A DNA stretch of 64,000 bases from assembly GCA_963789885.1 (NCBI GenBank), contig CAWBNB010000047.1, positions 62,001-126,000 on the forward strand, in the 5' to 3' direction. Position numbers and translations under genes: made by a program. Positions 49,934-58,221 of this stretch are shown one piece after another (positions within the stretch are counted from its first letter, which is position 1; the number at the start of each line of letters is the position of its first letter). This DNA is from DATEDA01 sp963789885 (GTDB lineage Bacteria > Pseudomonadota > Gammaproteobacteria > Burkholderiales > SG8-39). The notes under the pieces are model-generated. The model was given only the letters and a program-made list of their open reading frames with translations. It ran no database searches and was not told where the DNA came from.

Positions 49934-50561
49934 TCACTTCTTCTCCGGTTCGGCCACCGGCTTCGGCGCCGCCGGCGGCGGGTCGGGGATGTACTCGAAC
50001 ACCCGCACGACCCGCTTCACGCCGCTCACGTGGCGCGCGATGTTGGTCGCGTCCTCGGCTTCCTTGCGCGTCACGAGACCGAGCAGGTAGACGGTACCGT
50101 TCTCGGTGACGACCTTGACCTGCAGCGGGTTGAACTTCTGCTCGCTGACGAAGCGCGTTTTCACCACGCTCGTGAGGTAGGCGTCGTTCGAGCGCGAGCT
50201 GAGCGGCGCCAGCGGGCCGATCGTGATGTCGTTCACGACGTCCCGCACGCCAGTCGCGCCGGCGGCGAGTTTGCCGACCTCCTGCTTCAGCGCCTCGGTG
50301 GTCGTCTCGCCGGTGAGGAGGACCAGCTTGTTGTAGCTCACGATGTTCACGTGCCCCTGGTCGAGGATCTTCTCGCCGATCCATTTCGAGGCCGTGAGCT
50401 CGATCCGATCGTCCGCGAGCTGGGTCTCGGCGCTGCGACGGTCGGCAGCCACGGCGACGCCGCCCACGGCGGCGCCGACCACGACCGGCGCGCAACCGGA
50501 GAGCAGGAACGACGCAGCGAGCACCAGCGGCGGGGACGAGAGCGAGGGCGAGTCGGACCAT
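49934..50561 (-). CDS. dolP: DolP/YraP-like two-BON-domain lipoprotein, frameshift in signal peptide
   Basis: The mature part has two BON domains (LADDRIELTASKWIGEKILD to VVNDITIG, and DAYLTSVVKTRFVSEQKFN to VRVFEYIPDP) after a lipobox ASFLLSGCAP, matching DolP/YraP of the outer membrane. The natural start is ATG 50561 (MVRLALALV). The run of four G at 50532-50535 (C on the coding strand) is one too long: with three, the signal reads MVRLALALVPPLVLAASFLL directly into the lipobox. A GTG at 50572 gives an uninterrupted but poor signal sequence. DolP maintains outer-membrane integrity. It follows diaA as in E. coli yraOP. Confidence 0.82.
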
Positions 50562-50568
50562 GCAGGGA

Positions 50569-51166
50569 TCACTCCGTTCCGAGGAGAAGGCAATCGATGC
50601 CGTCGCACAGGCAGTGCAGCGTCAGGAGGTGGACCTCCTGGATGCGGGCGGTGACCGTGTGCGGGACACACATGTGGACGTCGGCTGGCGCCGAGGTGCT
50701 TGCCGATCTCGCCGCCGCCCTTGCCGGTGAGCGCGACCACCTTCATGTCGCGCTCGTGCGCGGCGCGGACCGCGGCGACGACGTTGGGCGAGTTGCCGCT
50801 GGTGGAGATCGCGAGCAGTACGTCGCCGGGCTGGCCGAGCGCGAGCACCTGCTTCGAGAACACCTGGTTGTAGTCGTAATCGTTCGCGATCGACGTGAGC
50901 GTGGAGGTGTCGGTCGTGAGCGCCATCGCCGCGAGGCCGGGGCGCTCGCGCTCGAAGCGGTTGAGGAGCTCGGCGGCGAAGTGCTGGGAGTCGGCGGCCG
51001 AGCCGCCGTTGCCGCAGGCGAGGATCTTGCCGTTCGCGAGGAGCGACGCGACCATCAGCTCGGTCGCGCGAACGATCGGTTGCGCGAGCGCCTCGACCGC
51101 AGCGAGCTTCGTCTGCGCGCTGTCCGAGAAGTGACGGCTGACCCGGGCGACCAGATCAATCGACAT
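50569..51166 (-). CDS. diaA: DiaA/GmhA-type SIS-domain protein, frameshifted
   Basis: The frame begins SIDLVARVSRHFSDSAQTKL, then ILACGNGGSAADSQHFAAEL and LLAISTSGNSPNVVAAVRAA, the sugar-isomerase (SIS) motifs. It breaks after GEIGKHLGA at about 50686 (one extra base) and resumes as ADVHMCVPHTVTARIQEVHL, ending DCLLLGTE, the normal phosphoheptose isomerase/DiaA C-terminus (about 198 residues). Gene order lpoA-yraN-(HIRAN)-diaA-dolP matches E. coli yraMNOP, so DiaA, which promotes DnaA assembly at oriC, is the better name. Sedoheptulose-7-phosphate isomerase is the alternative. Confidence 0.85.
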
Positions 51167-51242
51167 CGTCGATCGACATCTCCTTCTTAGCGTCGGGCCG
51201 CAGCGACAACGCGCCGATGGACGGCCCGCCCGGGACGGTAGT

Positions 51243-51700
51243 CTACTCCACGAAGACCTCGAATTCGATACGAGGCGCGGGTTCTTGTGCTCGCGGAGCA
51301 CGCTGATCCGTGCGGAGACCGGCTCGCCACGATCCATCGCCCATGCGAGCGCGGCGTTCTCGGCGCGCGGCACGTAACCGAGCCTCCGGCCGCGCCATTC
51401 GACCCGCACGGCGTTCGCGTCGTACGGGTTCGTCGGCTCGCGGACGAGATCGAGCCGGTCGCCGACGGCGAGCTCCTTCCACACCGCCGCCGCCTCGTGG
51501 TACCGGAAGCCCGCGAGCGGCGAGCTCTGGACCAGCAGCCGCACGCTCTGGGCGTGCGCCGTCAGGACGAGACCGAGCGCAAGCGCGGCGACCGTGGCCA
51601 CGGCACGTCCGGCAGCAGATGCCGGAACTTGCGACAGCGCCGTTGGCAGGCGGCGCAGGGGTGCGCGTGCGCCGCCTGCCCATCTATGCCTGAAAGGCAT
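51243..51700 (-). CDS. Small exported HIRAN-domain protein, probable frameshift at C-terminus
   Basis: The frame reads through a hydrophobic export segment (VATVAALALGLVLTAHAQS) into a HIRAN domain: LLVQSSPLAGFRYHEAAAVW, REPTNPYDANAVRVEWRGRR and LGYVPRAENAALAWAMDRGE. HIRAN domains bind 3' DNA ends in Rad5/HLTF helicases, but stand-alone bacterial forms are uncharacterised. After LREHKNPR one base appears missing (about 51271-51275). Restoring it gives RIEFEVFVE and a stop at 51243-51245. The ATG at 51700 overlaps yraN by 17 bases and gives an unusually long region before the signal; a GTG at the VATVAA segment is an alternative start. Confidence 0.68.
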
Positions 51701-52037
51701 CGCGGATCCACTCGATGCGCGCGGGGTCGAGGCGATCGAGCACGACGACGTCGCAGCGGCAGGGCGTGTCCACCCGACTGGCGAGATAAAGCCGCGCGGC
51801 CTGCAGGATGCGCCGCTGCTTGCGCGCGTCGACGCTCGCCGCCGCGCCGCCGAACGCTGCCGACGCCCGCAGCCGCACTTCGACGAAGACCAGCGTCGCG
51901 CCGTCGCGCGCGACGAGGTCGATCTCGCCCGCACGGCAGCGCCAGTTGCGATCGACGATCGCGAGCCCCTGAGCCTCGAGGTAACGCGCGGCGAGGTCCT
52001 CCGCGGCGCTGCCGGCGACCTGCCGGCCAGTGGTCAT
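51684..52037 (-). CDS. yraN: YraN family nuclease-fold protein
   Basis: This 117-residue protein of the UPF0102 family has a restriction-endonuclease-like fold. GSAAEDLAARYLEAQGLAIV and RNWRCRAGEIDLVARDG (the E-x-D metal site) are followed by LVFVEVRLRASAAFGGAA. The usual family motif is FVEVKxR, with lysine; here it is FVEVRLR, a possible change at a catalytic position. Function is unproven, with a role in DNA processing or uptake suspected. Its ATG overlaps the lpoA stop (ATGA), so the genes are coupled. Confidence 0.88.
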   Translation of the reverse strand: MTTGRQVAGSAAEDLAARYLEAQGLAIVDRNWRCRAGEIDLVARDGATLVFVEVRLRASAAFGGAAASVDARKQRRILQAARLYLASRVDTPCRCDVVVLDRLDPARIEWIRDAFQA

Positions 52038-53215
52038 TCGAGCGCGACACCCCGGCCGTCGCGAAACGTCGCGGCGACCGGCCGCCGTTCGACCACGCCG
52101 CCACCCTGCACCGCGATCCGGCCGGTGACACCGGCGAAGTCGAACGCCTGGCCGCCGTCGACGAGGCGCTCGGCGATGCGGAAGGCGTCGATTCCGAGCG
52201 CGTAAAAGCGCGCAAGGTCCCCGTCGAGTCCCTGCGGCCGCGGGAAGCGCGCCATCTCGGGATCCTCCGGCCGCACGATCCAGGGCATGTCGGTGAAGCG
52301 CACGCCGTTCATGTCGAGGTTCTTCATAGGGTCGGCGGTGGTGTTGACCTGCGAGGTCGCATAGACCGGCATCTGGCCGCCGAGATACGGCCGCAGGACG
52401 CGCGCCCGCTCGCCCGACTCGGCGAGGAAGACGAACTGGGGCGGATTGCGATCAATAATCTCACGGATCACCACCGGGTCGCCGCCGGCGCGCAGCTCCA
52501 CGACGTCGGTCACGCGCCCGCCGAGCAGCAGCCACTCGTCGGTGAAAGCTTCGCGGCTGCGTTGCGAGAGCGCGGTCGCGGTGCCGACGACGGCGGCGAT
52601 GCGCATCGTGTCGGCCCACGCCTGGCGCGCGACTTGCCGCGCTTCGGCGTCGACGGCGAGCCCGAACACGTACAGCGTCGGCGGCAGCGGGCCGCTGCCG
52701 TCGGGCTGGTTGAGCGCGAGCGTCGGCACCGCGATCTTGCGGTTACGGACGAGCGCGGTCACGCCGCTTCGCGTCATCGGCCCGACGACGAGCCGCGTGC
52801 CGGCGTCAACCGCGGCCTGATACTGGGCGAGCACGCTCTCATCGGAGGCGTCGCTGGACCGGACAACGACGTCGAGCTTGCGTCCCTCCGCCGCCATCGC
52901 GGCGAGGAAGCCCATGTTCACCGCCTCCGCCGCCGGACGGAAGTCGGGGGCGTCGAGCGGCAGCAGGAGGGTGATGGCGGGCGCGGGTGGCTTGGGCGGC
53001 GCGGGCAGCGGCTCGGGCGCAGGGATGACGACCGGCGCCGGCGGCTCGACCGGAGCGGGCTTTGCCGCGGGCTCGACCGGCGTGCGGATCGCCGGTCGAT
53101 CCGCCGGGGTTGCCGGGCGCTGCGACGCACAGGAGAATGCGGCGCTGGCGGCGAGGAGCGCGAGAGCGACGGCGCGCGAGCGACGAGGGCAGGGCAACCG
53201 ATGGCGGGGAAACAT
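52034..53215 (-). CDS. lpoA: LpoA-like penicillin-binding protein activator (periplasmic-binding fold)
   Basis: This 393-residue protein has an N-terminal signal (SRAVALALLAASAAFSCASQ, with a Cys at a possible lipobox), a Pro-rich linker (about residues 40-78) and a periplasmic-binding-type domain. The domain contains AITLLLPLDAPDFRPAAEAV, VVGPMTRSGVTALVRNRKIA and VTGRIAVQGGGVVERRPVAA. It corresponds to the C-terminal domain of E. coli LpoA (YraM), which activates PBP1A from the outer membrane. It lacks LpoA's TPR N-domain, as in other betaproteobacteria. It is divergent from rsmI. Confidence 0.83.
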   Translation of the reverse strand: MFPRHRLPCPRRSRAVALALLAASAAFSCASQRPATPADRPAIRTPVEPAAKPAPVEPPAPVVIPAPEPLPAPPKPPAPAITLLLPLDAPDFRPAAEAVNMGFLAAMAAEGRKLDVVVRSSDASDESVLAQYQAAVDAGTRLVVGPMTRSGVTALVRNRKIAVPTLALNQPDGSGPLPPTLYVFGLAVDAEARQVARQAWADTMRIAAVVGTATALSQRSREAFTDEWLLLGGRVTDVVELRAGGDPVVIREIIDRNPPQFVFLAESGERARVLRPYLGGQMPVYATSQVNTTADPMKNLDMNGVRFTDMPWIVRPEDPEMARFPRPQGLDGDLARFYALGIDAFRIAERLVDGGQAFDFAGVTGRIAVQGGGVVERRPVAATFRDGRGVALE

Positions 53216-54115
53216 GACGAGGCGGGCCGCGCGAGATTATATGTGGTGGCAACGCCGATCGGGAACCTGGGCGACATCACGCAGCGCGCGCTCGCCACGC
53301 TGCGTGCCGTCCACATCGTGTTCGCGGAGGACACGCGCCACACGCGCGGGCTGCTCGCCCATCACGGGATCGCGGCGAAGCTCGCCCCCCTGCACGAGCA
53401 CAATGAGCGCGAGGCCGCGCGCGAACTGGTGCGGCACCTCGAAGCGGGGCACGACGTCGCACTCGTGACCGACGCCGGCACGCCCGCGATCTCGGACCCG
53501 GGCGCACATGCGGTCGCCGCTGCACGCGCCGCCGGATTCGAGGCCGTGCCGATTCCCGGCGCGAACGCCGCAATCGCGGCGCTCTCGGTGGCTGCGCTGC
53601 CGGGACCGTTCGCGTTCGTCGGCTTCCTGCCGCCCAGGCCCGCGGCGCGACGGAAGGCGCTGGAGGCCTGGCGCGAGTTCCCCCATACATTAGTGCTGTA
53701 CGAGGCACCCCACCGCATCCTCGAGTGCATCGAGGACCTGGCGCGGGTCCTCGGCCCCGATCGCACGATCGTCCTCGCGCGCGAGCTGACCAAGGCCTTC
53801 GAAACCGTGCACGCCTGCGCGCTGGGCGAGGCGCGCGGCTGGCTCGAGGCCGACCCCGACCGGACGCGCGGCGAGTTCGTGGTGATCGTCGCCGGCACCG
53901 GGGCGTCGAGCCGACCGGAGACGGGGGAGATCGAACGGGTGCTTCGGTTGCTGGTCGAGGAATTGCCGGTGAAGACGGCCGTGCGACTCGCCGGCGCGAT
54001 CACCGGCGGGTCGCGGAACGAGCTCTACGCGGATGCACTCGCGCTGAAGAAAGGTGTTCCGCAGGACGCCAAACCGCGCCAGGGGCGCAAAGGGCGCAAC
54101 GGACGCGAGGGTTAG
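53201..54115 (+). CDS. rsmI: 16S rRNA 2'-O-methyltransferase RsmI
   Basis: This 304-residue enzyme methylates the 2'-OH of C1402 in 16S rRNA. Family motifs are LYVVATPIGNLGDITQRALA, FAEDTRHTRGLLAHHGI, LVTDAGTPAISDPGAHAVAA and PGPFAFVGFLPPRPAARRKA. The C-terminus is a basic tail (GRKGRNGREG). The 5' end overlaps the divergent lpoA start by 15 bases, so the two promoters must lie inside the opposite genes. The arrangement equals E. coli yraL/yraM. Confidence 0.93.
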   Translation: MAGKHDEAGRARLYVVATPIGNLGDITQRALATLRAVHIVFAEDTRHTRGLLAHHGIAAKLAPLHEHNEREAARELVRHLEAGHDVALVTDAGTPAISDPGAHAVAAARAAGFEAVPIPGANAAIAALSVAALPGPFAFVGFLPPRPAARRKALEAWREFPHTLVLYEAPHRILECIEDLARVLGPDRTIVLARELTKAFETVHACALGEARGWLEADPDRTRGEFVVIVAGTGASSRPETGEIERVLRLLVEELPVKTAVRLAGAITGGSRNELYADALALKKGVPQDAKPRQGRKGRNGREG

Positions 54116-54124
54116 ACTCCGCGC

Positions 54125-55165
54125 ATGGACACGCTGACGATCGCCCGCCCCGACGACTGGCACCTCCATCTGCGCGACGGCGCGGCGCTCGAGAGCGTCG
54201 TCGCCTTCACCGTGCGGCAGTTCGCCCGCGCGATCGTGATGCCAAACCTCAAGCCGCCGGTCGCAAGCGTCGAAGCGGCGCGCGCATACCGCGACCGCAT
54301 CATGGCTGCGCTCGCGCGCTCGGCGGCGGGCACGGACTTCACGCCGCTGATGACGCTCTATCTCACCGACAACACCTCCGGCGACGAGATCGGGCGCGCC
54401 AGGGCGAGCGGGTTCGTGCACGCGGTGAAGTACTACCCGGCCGGTGCGACGACGAACTCGGACGCCGGGGTGACGCGCCTCGAGCGCGCGTTCCCCGCCC
54501 TCGAAGCGATGGAGCGGCACGGCGTGCCGCTGCTCGTCCACGGCGAGGTCACCGATCCGGACGTCGATCTCTTCGATCGCGAGCGCGTTTTCATCGACAC
54601 CGTGCTCGCGGCGATCGTGGAGCGGTTTCCCGGACTGCGGATCGTGTTCGAGCACGTGACCACGCGCGAGGCGGCGGAGTACGTGGCGGCCGCGGGCCCG
54701 AACATCGCGGCGACCATCACCGCGCATCATCTCCTCTACAACCGCAACGCGATCTTCCGCGGGGGCTTGAGGCCGCATCTCTACTGCCTGCCGGTGCTGA
54801 AGCGCGAGACGCACCGCGCGGCGCTCGTGCGCGCGGCGACCGGCGGCAGCCGGAAATTCTTCCTCGGCACCGACAGCGCGCCGCACCCGCGCGGCGAGAA
54901 GGAGTCGGCCTGCGGCTGCGCGGGCTGCTTCACCGCCCATGCGGCGCTCGAGCTCTACGCGGAGGCGTTCGACCGCGCCGGCGCGCTCGACCGGCTCGAG
55001 GCGTTCGCGAGCTTCAACGGTCCCGACTTCTACCGCCTGCCGCGCAACACCGCTCGCGTGACGCTCGTGCGCGAGCCGTGGGAGGCGCCGGCCGAGCTCG
55101 CGTTCGGCGATACGACGCTCGTGCCGCTGCGCGCGGGCGAGAAGCTCGCGTGGCGGTTGCGCTGA
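54125..55165 (+). CDS. pyrC: Dihydroorotase
   Basis: This 346-residue enzyme closes carbamoyl-aspartate to dihydroorotate in pyrimidine synthesis. Zinc ligands are visible in PDDWHLHLRDG (two His), AVKYYPAGATTNSDAGV (the carboxylated Lys), LLVHGEVTD, ITAHHLLYNRNAIFRGG and FLGTDSAPHPRGEKESACGC (Asp). Length and motifs are those of class II (E. coli type) dihydroorotase. It begins nine bases after rsmI and overlaps the next gene. Confidence 0.94.
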   Translation: MDTLTIARPDDWHLHLRDGAALESVVAFTVRQFARAIVMPNLKPPVASVEAARAYRDRIMAALARSAAGTDFTPLMTLYLTDNTSGDEIGRARASGFVHAVKYYPAGATTNSDAGVTRLERAFPALEAMERHGVPLLVHGEVTDPDVDLFDRERVFIDTVLAAIVERFPGLRIVFEHVTTREAAEYVAAAGPNIAATITAHHLLYNRNAIFRGGLRPHLYCLPVLKRETHRAALVRAATGGSRKFFLGTDSAPHPRGEKESACGCAGCFTAHAALELYAEAFDRAGALDRLEAFASFNGPDFYRLPRNTARVTLVREPWEAPAELAFGDTTLVPLRAGEKLAWRLR

Positions 55166-56001
55166 ACACCCCTCCCTGGGATCGCGACGCGCTCGCGCGA
55201 TCGCCGTGGTTCGCTTCGGTGCGGCGGTTCCTCGAGCGGCTGCCAGCCGACCGCTTTCCCGGAGCGGCCGACCTCAGCGCCCTCGCGCGCGAGTGCGGCG
55301 TGCGGAGCGGCGGCGGCGCGCCGCTCACCTTCGTTTCGCCGGCTGCGGGACCCGACGCGGCGGCCCGACACTATGAGGAGCGCATCTTCCGGACCGGCCA
55401 AGTCGCGACTCGCTCGGGGAGCTGGCACGATCTCTTCAACGCGCTCGCCTGGCTCGCGTTCCCGCGGACGAAAGCAGTCCTCAACCGGCTCCATCACGAC
55501 GAGCTCGCGCGGCGCGGCGACGGTCCGGTGCGCGGCACGGCACGGGACGTGGCGACCCTCTTCGACGAAGGCGGTCTGGTGGTCGCCTGCGCGGTTCCCG
55601 AGCTCGGCCGGCTGCTGCGCGAGTTCCGGTGGAAGCGGCTCTTCTGGGAGCGCCGCGCGGAGGCCGCGCGATCGATGCGGTTTCTCGTGTTCGGGCACGC
55701 GATCCTCGAGCACGCGCTCGCGCCGTTCAAGGGCGTGACCGCAAAAGCGCTCGTGCTCGACGTTCCCGGAGAATCGCTCGACGACGCGGCGCTCGTCGGA
55801 TTGCTCGACGCGCGCGCGGCCGGGCACTTCGCGCGCACCGAGGCGCTCGCCTCCACGCAGTCGCTCCAGCCGCTGCCGGTGCTCGGCATCCCCGGCTGGA
55901 CGCCCGAGAACGAGGATCCGGTGTTCTACGACGACACCGCCGTCTTCCGTCCGGGGAGGGCCCGGCGGACAGGAAAAGGGGCCCGGTCAGGGGCCCCTTG
56001 A
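55150..56001 (+). CDS. DUF3025 family protein
   Basis: This 283-residue protein of unknown function is recognisable by YEERIFRTGQVATRSGSWHD then LFNALAWLAFPRTKAVLNRLHH, and by a C-terminal LPVLGIPGWTPENEDPVFYD. These are the most conserved stretches of DUF3025 in betaproteobacteria. The His-Asp-Asn pattern in GSWHDLFNALAW suggests a metal or active site, but no activity is known. The GTG start overlaps pyrC by 16 bases. Its last codons form part of a terminator hairpin. Confidence 0.8.
   Translation: MAVALNTPPWDRDALARSPWFASVRRFLERLPADRFPGAADLSALARECGVRSGGGAPLTFVSPAAGPDAAARHYEERIFRTGQVATRSGSWHDLFNALAWLAFPRTKAVLNRLHHDELARRGDGPVRGTARDVATLFDEGGLVVACAVPELGRLLREFRWKRLFWERRAEAARSMRFLVFGHAILEHALAPFKGVTAKALVLDVPGESLDDAALVGLLDARAAGHFARTEALASTQSLQPLPVLGIPGWTPENEDPVFYDDTAVFRPGRARRTGKGARSGAP
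55976..56000 (+). terminator. Terminator-like hairpin overlapping the DUF3025 stop codon
   Basis: AAGGGGCCC pairs with GGGCCCCTT around a short GGTCA-containing loop, giving a 9-10 bp GC-rich stem. It overlaps the gene's last eight codons and has no downstream T tract, so termination may need Rho. Confidence 0.45.
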
Positions 56002-56086
56002 GGCGAACCGGGCAATGCCCGATTAGCGCCTCGCGCGCCGCAGTGAGCGGCGTGAGGTCCGGAGCTCGCGCTCCGGAAAGCGGAAT

Positions 56087-56599
56087 TTACGGAAAGGCCG
56101 GCATCGTCGGCTCCATCGCGCCGCCGCTTGCTTCGGGGTGGCGGCGGTGCACGAGCTCGCGGATTTCCTCGATCCGCGACGGCCGGACGTCGACCATCAG
56201 CAGGAGGCGGCCCGCCTCGATGTCGGCGGCGTAGCGCTTGAGCCGGGAGTTCGGGACCGATGCGCCCACTAGGCTCGCGATCCATGCGCCGACGAGCGCG
56301 CCGCCGAGCGTCGTCGCCAGCACCGTCGCGAGCTCCAGCGTGAACCCTTCGGGCGGCGTCAGCACGACGAAGAGACCGAGCAGAAAGCCGCCGATCCCGC
56401 CGATGATGAGGCCGATCTCCGCGCCGTGCACGAGATCGGTCTTCTGCAGCGGGCTCGCCTCGTGCATCTCGCCGAGGTCGGCGCCGCGACGGGCGAGGAC
56501 GTGCATGTGCCGGTCCTCGATCTTCGCGAGCAACAGGTCGTCGACGGTATGCCGCGCGCTCGCGACGTCCGGGAGCAGGAAATACAGTCTGCGTCGCAT
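56087..56599 (-). CDS. Membrane protein with glycine-rich double helix (DUF1269-like)
   Basis: This 170-residue protein opens RRRLYFLLPDVASARHTVDD followed by a ferredoxin-like alpha/beta stretch. It then has two Gly-rich membrane helices (AEIGLIIGGIGGFLLGLFVV and LATVLATTLGGALVGAWIAS) and ends with a second soluble segment LLMVDVRPSRIEEIRELVH. The layout resembles DUF1269/general-stress membrane proteins. Function is unknown. It stands alone and is divergent from the RNase P RNA gene. Confidence 0.68.
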   Translation of the reverse strand: MRRRLYFLLPDVASARHTVDDLLLAKIEDRHMHVLARRGADLGEMHEASPLQKTDLVHGAEIGLIIGGIGGFLLGLFVVLTPPEGFTLELATVLATTLGGALVGAWIASLVGASVPNSRLKRYAADIEAGRLLLMVDVRPSRIEEIRELVHRRHPEASGGAMEPTMPAFP

Positions 56600-56709
56600 C
56601 CGAGCCTCCTTCGATCAATCGCATCGTCCCCTTCCTTTGTAGGCCCGGCGGAGGCGGAAATCAAGCCGCAGCGCGGGGGAACTTTCGCCGCCCGGCGGTA
56701 TCATTCGTA

Positions 56710-57170
56710 GTGCGAAGCGGGCTGGACGGTCGCTGCAGTGTGTTTCTGGCACGGTAGAGGAAAGTCCGGGCTCCGGAGGGCAGGGTGCTGGGTAACGCCC
56801 AGGCGCCGCGAGGCGACGGAAAGTGCAACAGAGAGCAGACCGCCGATGGCCCGGAAGCCGGTGCAAGCCGATGACCGGGATCAGGCAAGGGTGAAACGGC
56901 GAGGTAAGAGCTCACCGCGGACGTGGCGACACGGCCGGCACGGTAAACCCCACCCGGAGCAACACCACATAGGCAGGCGTTGCATCCGCCGCGGCCCCGA
57001 TCGCCCTCGGGCGAGCACTCGGTCGCGGCAGGTGCCGAAGGGCGGCCCGTCCGAGCCTGCGGGTAGGTGGCTAGAGCCGCGGGGTAACTCGCGGCCCAGA
57101 TGAATGGCCGTCCGGGATGGGGCGCGAGCCTCGTCCCCGACAGAACCCGGCTTACAGGCCTGCTTCGCAC
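56710..57170 (+). ncRNA. rnpB: RNase P RNA (class A)
   Basis: The conserved core GAGGAAAGTCCGGGCTC (56757-56773), the GCAACAGAGAGCAGACCGCC region, and the 3' block CAGAACCCGGCTTACAGGCC (57141-57160) are all present. The terminal stem P1 pairs GTGCGAAGC at 56710 with GCTTCGCAC ending at 57170. The RNA is the catalytic subunit that trims tRNA 5' leaders. TATCAT at 56699-56704 is a likely -10 element. The ends are set by P1 pairing and may be off by a few bases. Confidence 0.95.
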
Positions 57171-57228
57171 TGAACACCGCTCCGCGGGCATCCCGCACCG
57201 CTCCGCGAGAACTCTCCGACCCTGGCGG

Positions 57229-58221
57229 CTATGCCGCCAGGGGTCGTCCGTGCTTGGAGTGCGCCTCGACGGCGACGAGCGCCTTCGCCTGGTTGAGATC
57301 CTGCGTCAGGCCGGCGCCGTACAGGCAGCACGCCACCTCGTTCACGATCGGCAGCGGCAGGGGCACCGCGCCTTCGAGAATCCGGCGGATGTAGCCCGCA
57401 GTCGCTTTCGCGCCGCGCCCCTCGGGTAGGCCGGCGGTGCCGTCGACCGGCGCGTGCTCCTCGCCAAAGAGCACGATGCTTGCCCCATCGTCGATGAGCT
57501 CGAGCTGCGGTCGCTGCCGCGGATCCGCGAACGGCTCGTCGTCGGTGCCGGCGAGCACGATCGCGCGCTCGCCGGTGCCGAGCAGCACCTCGCGCATCCG
57601 CGCGAGACCCACGGGGTCCGACACGCCCACGAGCCGCAGGCTCGCGCCGGGCAGCGGATCGACGAGGCGCGCGAGGAGCTGCGCGATGTTCGGCACGCCC
57701 AGGCGGCCACGCAGGGCCTGGAGCGCCGCCAGCCCGGGCGCGAACACCGCCGTCGGGACGAACGCGAGCTTGTCGCGGTCGAGCGCGGCCTGCGCCTGTG
57801 CGAGCGTGGCGCACGGCAGCACGCCGAGGTCCCGGAAGACGTATGCGGCCGCGACGCGTGCCTGGCCCTCGAGGGCGCCGTGCACGAGCACCGGAACGCC
57901 CATCCGTCGCAGCAGCAGCGCGACGAGCGGCGTGAGATTCGGCTGGCTGCGCGTGCCTTCGCCGGCGCCGACGACCACGGTGCGCGGATCGGCCGCAGGC
58001 GGCTGCAGCCGATGCACGCGCGCCGCGAGCGCCTCATACGCGCCGAGGAGCTCGCCCGTCGATTCGCGCTTCATGTGCAGCGCGACGAGCATCGCGCCGA
58101 GCTCGAGCTCCGGGACACCGCCGTCGAGCATTGCGCCGAAGAGGAGCGCGGCGTCTTCGGGGGCAAGGTCGTGCGCATCCGCGCGGCACGCGACCGTCCT
58201 GATCAGGGTGGCGTAGCTCAC
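57229..58221 (-). CDS. ybiB: YbiB-like protein (anthranilate phosphoribosyltransferase fold)
   Basis: This 330-residue protein of the TrpD2/YbiB family has the core VVVGAGEGTRSQPNLTPLVA in place of the GTGGD motif of true TrpD. LLLRRMGVPVLVHGALEGQA and FVPTAVFAPGLAALQALRGR follow. E. coli YbiB binds DNA and is under LexA (SOS) control; it has no phosphoribosyltransferase activity. I chose GTG 58221 (VSYATLIRTVACRADAHDL), where similarity begins. The open frame extends 100 codons further upstream but with low-quality, Arg/Cys-rich sequence. Confidence 0.85.
   Translation of the reverse strand: MSYATLIRTVACRADAHDLAPEDAALLFGAMLDGGVPELELGAMLVALHMKRESTGELLGAYEALAARVHRLQPPAADPRTVVVGAGEGTRSQPNLTPLVALLLRRMGVPVLVHGALEGQARVAAAYVFRDLGVLPCATLAQAQAALDRDKLAFVPTAVFAPGLAALQALRGRLGVPNIAQLLARLVDPLPGASLRLVGVSDPVGLARMREVLLGTGERAIVLAGTDDEPFADPRQRPQLELIDDGASIVLFGEEHAPVDGTAGLPEGRGAKATAGYIRRILEGAVPLPLPIVNEVACCLYGAGLTQDLNQAKALVAVEAHSKHGRPLAA

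Noticed and set aside
50569..51166. Phosphoheptose isomerase GmhA as partner of the rfaE2 gene
   Set aside because: The genes are 2 kb apart and not in one unit. The lpoA-yraN-(HIRAN)-diaA-dolP order favours DiaA.
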